A stretch of 15,529 nt of DNA, from contig CACZOT010000108.1 in the NCBI GenBank assembly GCA_902782795.1, forward strand, positions 1-15,529. Direction: 5' to 3'. The notes beneath the pieces were generated by a model. It worked only from the letters and a program-made list of their open reading frames with translations. It searched no databases and was not told the origin of the DNA. How positions within the stretch are numbered: the stretch's first letter is position 1; each line of letters begins with the position of its first letter. Position numbers and translations under genes: made by a program. This stretch comes from an uncultured Eubacteriales bacterium (GTDB lineage: Bacteria; Bacillota; Clostridia; Christensenellales; Aristaeellaceae). Shown here piece by piece: positions 12,563 to 15,529 of this stretch.

Positions 12563-13759
12563 CTACAAAGGCGCACAGGTGAGCAAGGACAGCAGACGCC
12601 GCGCAGCTTCCAGAGTATCCTCTCGGCTGGCGAAGGTGGAGAAGCGGAAATACCCCTCTCCGCAGGTTCCGAAGCCCGCGCCTGGCGTGCCCACGACTTG
12701 GACGCGCTCGAGAAGCAGATCGAAGAAATCCCAGCTGCCTATGCCGCCGGGGCATCGCATCCAGATATACGGGGCGTTTTTTCCGCCGCAGTACCATGCG
12801 TCGGCCTTGTCCAGAGCCCGCATGAGGATGGCGGCGTTCTCCTTGTAGTAGCGGATATTTTCCGTGATCTGCGCCTGACCTTCGGGCGTGAAGACCGCCG
12901 CGCCGCCCCTTTGGATGATGTAGGAGACGCCATTGGTCTTTGTGGTGCGGTTGCGCACCCACATATCGTGCAGGCGCATGCCCTTGCGCTCAAGCGCTTT
13001 GGGGAGAACGGTGAAGCCTAGGCGCGTGCCTGTGAAGCCGGCTGTCTTAGAGAGGGAGCAGATCTCGATGGCGCAGGTCTTCGCACCGGGAAGCTCGAAG
13101 ATGCTGCGTGGAAGATCCTTGTCCTCAATGAAGGCCTCGTACGCGGCGTCGAAGAGGATGATGGAACCGTTTGCGTTTGCGAAATCGACCCATCGCTGCA
13201 GCTGCGAACGGCTGAACACCGCGCCAGTGGGGTTGTTCGGGGAGCAAAGGTAGATCAGCTCCGCCCGGGTTGCTACGCAGGGCTCGGGCAGAAAGCTGTT
13301 CTCCCTGCCTGAGGGAAGGCGCACGATTTCCCGTCCGGCCATGATATTCGCGTCTACATAGGCGGGATAGGCGGGCTCGAGCACCAAGGCCCGAGAACTG
13401 CGGTCGAAGAGGTCGAGCAAGTCGCCGAGCTCGTCGCTCGCGCCGCTGGAGACGAAAACCTCATCCTCGTCCAGATCTACGCCGCGCCCGCGGTAATGTT
13501 CTGCGATCGCCCGGCGCAAAAATGGCGCGCCGCATTCGGGCATGTATCCGTGGAAGGTCTCTTGACAGGCCTGATCCTCCACGGCCTCGTGCAGGGCGCG
13601 AACGACGGCGGGGCAAAGGGGTAGGGTCACGTCCCCGATTCCCATGCGGTAGAGCTTCGCGTCGGGATGCTCCTCAAGAAAGAGGCGCGTTTTCTGGGCG
13701 ATGTTGTAGAACAGATAGGAATCCTTGAGCTGGGCGTAGTGCAAGTTCGGCGTCATCAT
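12563..13759 (-). CDS. dapL: LL-diaminopimelate aminotransferase
   Basis: DapL converts tetrahydrodipicolinate directly to LL-2,6-diaminopimelate with glutamate as amino donor and PLP as cofactor, bypassing the acylated steps of lysine and cell-wall synthesis. The 398 residues are normal for the family. Visible features include NLHYAQLKDSYLFYNIAQK near the start, YRMGIGDVTLPL, LCSPNNPTGAVF (171-182), DAAYEAFI and the PLP lysine Lys238 in CSLSKTAGFTGTRLGF. The ATG at 13759 overlaps the dapF stop (ATGA, 13756-13759), so the two are coupled; a second ATG three bases later is an alternative. The longer upstream frame is a shadow of dapF. Its product is the substrate of the neighbouring epimerase. 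Confidence 0.95.
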   Translation of the reverse strand: MMTPNLHYAQLKDSYLFYNIAQKTRLFLEEHPDAKLYRMGIGDVTLPLCPAVVRALHEAVEDQACQETFHGYMPECGAPFLRRAIAEHYRGRGVDLDEDEVFVSSGASDELGDLLDLFDRSSRALVLEPAYPAYVDANIMAGREIVRLPSGRENSFLPEPCVATRAELIYLCSPNNPTGAVFSRSQLQRWVDFANANGSIILFDAAYEAFIEDKDLPRSIFELPGAKTCAIEICSLSKTAGFTGTRLGFTVLPKALERKGMRLHDMWVRNRTTKTNGVSYIIQRGGAAVFTPEGQAQITENIRYYKENAAILMRALDKADAWYCGGKNAPYIWMRCPGGIGSWDFFDLLLERVQVVGTPGAGFGTCGEGYFRFSTFASREDTLEAARRLLSLLTCAPL

Positions 13760-14547
13760 AGCGCGATCTCCCCCTCGTATACGGTCACAGCGGGGCCGGT
13801 CATAGATAGCGTGCCGTCTTTGCGCGCTACGATCGAGAGCGAGCCGCCGTCGAGCCGCACGGTTACGCTCACCCCGTAGGGACAAAGCCCTTTCGTCACC
13901 GCGGCTGCCACACTGGCGGAGGCTCCTGTGCCGCAGGCCATGGTGACGCCGCTGCCCCGTTCCCAGACGCGCATGCGCAGCTCCCTGGAAGAGAGTGCCT
14001 GCACAAACTCCACGTTGACGCCGCCGGGGAAAAACGGGTGCCGCTCGATGCGCGGACCGAGCTTTGTGACCGGAGCCGTTTCGGCGTCGGCGACGAAGAG
14101 CACGGCGTGAGGGTTGCCGACCGAGACAGGCGCGCAGGAGACCCGCTCCTCGCCGAGCGCGAGCTCCTCCTCCGTGCCGACTTCGAAGCGGCCCATCTCC
14201 ACGGTTGCGGCGCGTACAGCGCCATCCTCGATGTGGAGAGACAGCTCCCGAACGCCGGAAAGCGTCTCGACGGTCAGGCGCGTTTTCGCCGTAAGGCCCT
14301 TGTCGAAGACATATTTCCCCACGCAGCGGATGCCGTTTCCGCACATCTTTGCCTCGCTTCCATCCGCGTTGAAGATGCGCATGGCATAATCGGCGGTTTG
14401 CGAAGGTGTAATGAAGATCATCCCGTCCGCGCCTGGGCCGAAATGGCGGTCGGACAGGCGACGGGAAAGCGCGGCGGCATCTGCCGGGACAGGACCGTAT
14501 ACATACAGATAATCATTTCCCAGACCTTGCATTTTCGTAAAGCGCAC
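13756..14547 (-). CDS. dapF: Diaminopimelate epimerase
   Basis: DapF interconverts LL- and meso-diaminopimelate without a cofactor, using two cysteines as acid and base. Both are present: Cys69 in KMCGNGIRC and Cys205 in MACGTGASA. Other family marks are the N-terminal KMQGLGNDYLYV, RIFNADGSEA (58-67) and VGNPHAV (143-149). The length, 263 residues, is close to the usual 270. Translation starts at a GTG (14547) preceded by AAAGGAG at good spacing. The stop overlaps the dapL start, giving equal production of consecutive pathway enzymes. It lies 57 bases after pyrG with a weak hairpin between. Confidence 0.96.
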   Translation of the reverse strand: MRFTKMQGLGNDYLYVYGPVPADAAALSRRLSDRHFGPGADGMIFITPSQTADYAMRIFNADGSEAKMCGNGIRCVGKYVFDKGLTAKTRLTVETLSGVRELSLHIEDGAVRAATVEMGRFEVGTEEELALGEERVSCAPVSVGNPHAVLFVADAETAPVTKLGPRIERHPFFPGGVNVEFVQALSSRELRMRVWERGSGVTMACGTGASASVAAAVTKGLCPYGVSVTVRLDGGSLSIVARKDGTLSMTGPAVTVYEGEIAL

Positions 14548-14574
14548 AGCGGTCTCCTTTCCTTCCGTACTGAT

Positions 14575-14609
14575 GGTGGAAAGCGCCTTCCGGGAGGCGG
14601 CCTTTCACC
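14575..14609 (-). terminator. Imperfect hairpin at the pyrG/dapF boundary
   Basis: Arms GGTG/CACC, AAAG/CTTT and GCCT/AGGC pair with small bulges around a TCCGGG loop and overlap the pyrG stop. There is no clear T-run, so it may only partly reduce read-through into dapF. Confidence 0.3.
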
Positions 14610-15529
14610 ATTCCTTTGGGATCGCCGCGCCGACGAAGCCCAGAAACAGCGGATGGGGCTTATTGGGGCGGCTCTTGAACTCCGGGTGGAATTGCACGCC
14701 CACAAAGAAGCGCTCTCCCGGCAGCTCGACCGTCTCCACCAGCCGTCCATCGGGAGAAATGCCCGACAGGCAGAGGCCCGCCGTCCGCAGGACGCCGCGG
14801 AAGGCGTTGTTGAACTCATAGCGGTGGCGGTGGCGCTCGCTGATCTCGCTGGCGCCGTAACAGGCGCGGATGACCGTGCCCGGCTGAAGAAGGCAGGGGT
14901 AGCGGCCCAAGCGCAGCGTGCCTCCCTTGGCGACCTCGTCGCTCTGGTCGGGCATGAAGTGGATGACCTGGTAGGGGGAGGCCTCGTCGACCTCGTGGGA
15001 ATTGGCTCCAGCGAGTCCCGCGACGCTGCGCGCGAACTCGATCACGGCGACCTGCATGCCCAGGCAGATGCCAAAGTACGGTACGTGCCGCTCGCGTGCG
15101 TATCGGGCGGCGAGGATCATGCCCTCGACGCCGCGGCTTCCGAAGCCGCCGGGGACGATAATGCCGTCCGCGCCGGAGAGGAGGCCCGCGCAGTTCTCTT
15201 CAGTCAATTTCTCGGAATCGATCCAATGGATCTCCACCTTCGCATCCAGGGCATAGCCCGCGTGGCGCAGCGCCTCGGCCACGGAGAGATAGGCGTCGTG
15301 CAGCTGCACGTACTTGCCCACCAGGGCGATGCGCACGGCCTTGGACTGGCTGTGGATCCTCTCGACCAGACCTCGCCATTCGCGTAGATCCGGATCTGGC
15401 GCGTCGATGTGCAGCTCCCGACAGACGATGCCGGACAGGTGCGCTTCCTCCAGCATCAGCGGGGCCTCGTACAGGTTGGGCAGGGTGCGGTTCTCGATCA
15501 CGCAATCAGGCTTGACGTTGCAGAAATGG
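14605..15529 (-). CDS. pyrG: CTP synthase, C-terminal 307 residues (runs off window)
   Basis: CTP synthase aminates UTP to CTP using ATP and glutamine. The end of the synthetase domain is visible (FCNVKPDCVIENRTLPNLYE), followed by the linker and the class I glutamine amidotransferase domain. That domain has KAVRIALVGKYVQLHDAYLS, oxyanion GGFGSRGVEG, nucleophile Cys in YFGICLGMQVAV, HRHRYEFNN and the His-Glu pair in GVQFHPEF. The stop at 14605 follows AAIPKEW, a normal C-terminus. The N-terminal part, about 230 residues by family length, lies past the right edge. It is the most upstream visible gene of the pyrG-dapF-dapL minus-strand run. Confidence 0.96.
   Translation of the reverse strand, partial: HFCNVKPDCVIENRTLPNLYEAPLMLEEAHLSGIVCRELHIDAPDPDLREWRGLVERIHSQSKAVRIALVGKYVQLHDAYLSVAEALRHAGYALDAKVEIHWIDSEKLTEENCAGLLSGADGIIVPGGFGSRGVEGMILAARYARERHVPYFGICLGMQVAVIEFARSVAGLAGANSHEVDEASPYQVIHFMPDQSDEVAKGGTLRLGRYPCLLQPGTVIRACYGASEISERHRHRYEFNNAFRGVLRTAGLCLSGISPDGRLVETVELPGERFFVGVQFHPEFKSRPNKPHPLFLGFVGAAIPKEW

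Noticed and set aside
14038..15387. 449-codon plus-strand open frame
   Set aside because: It is antisense to dapF and pyrG, which both carry full sets of catalytic motifs.
1..15529. tRNA or rRNA genes
   Set aside because: I saw no cloverleaf with a GTTC-type T-arm and no ribosomal RNA sequence; a covariance search could still find something I missed.

Overview
The window looks like a GC-rich Gram-positive anaerobe of the class Clostridia. This is an inference from the very regular AGGAGG-type ribosome binding sites, the TTGACA/TATAAT promoters, the DapL route to diaminopimelate, a radical-SAM 'ACGX-repeat' peptide system and a ferredoxin-fused flavoprotein. Nothing here fixes a genus. Genes are tightly packed, and many neighbours share a 4-base ATGA stop/start overlap.

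Region 1 (1-2766) is a ribosomally made, modified-peptide locus. A 67-residue precursor with five Ala-Cys-Gly-Ala units is followed on the minus strand by its radical SAM/SPASM maturase, a pyridoxamine-oxidase-like protein fused to a two-cluster ferredoxin, and the start of a zinc-type alcohol dehydrogenase/quinone reductase. A divergent HxlR-type regulator with a conserved N-terminal cysteine faces them. Both divergent promoters carry the same operator-like motif just upstream of the -35 box. The gene set suggests a redox or electrophile-linked peptide system. Its product is unknown to me.

Region 2 (3101-7362) holds two convergent gene sets. On the plus strand are an HSL-type alpha/beta hydrolase and an L-2-amino-thiazoline-4-carboxylate (ATC) hydrolase-like protein. 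On the minus strand are a SAM methyltransferase, a second ATC hydrolase-like protein and a second alpha/beta hydrolase. A near-identical inverted repeat, GTTAGA-N4-TCTAAC, lies ahead of each set. On the minus strand it fills the spacer of a near-perfect promoter.

Region 3 (7567-9355) has a strong promoter, a leader of about 135 nt ending in a terminator, a small membrane-protein gene split by an in-frame amber codon, a second membrane protein, and larC (nickel-pincer cofactor synthesis) with a very long His-rich insert. larC stops matching its family at 9353-9355.

Region 4 (9353 to about 12463) is plasmid- or integrative-element-like: a truncated P4-type primase/helicase that stops at the same three bases as larC, a 22-codon leader ORF, a hairpin-rich non-coding stretch, a ParR-like protein and a ParM-like actin ATPase, then about 800 bp with no intact gene. 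The abutment of two truncated genes is either a real deletion/insertion scar or an assembly join.

Region 5 (12464-15529) is core metabolism on the minus strand: pyrG (3' part), dapF and dapL, closed by a strong inverted-repeat terminator. dapF and dapL catalyse consecutive steps to meso-diaminopimelate.
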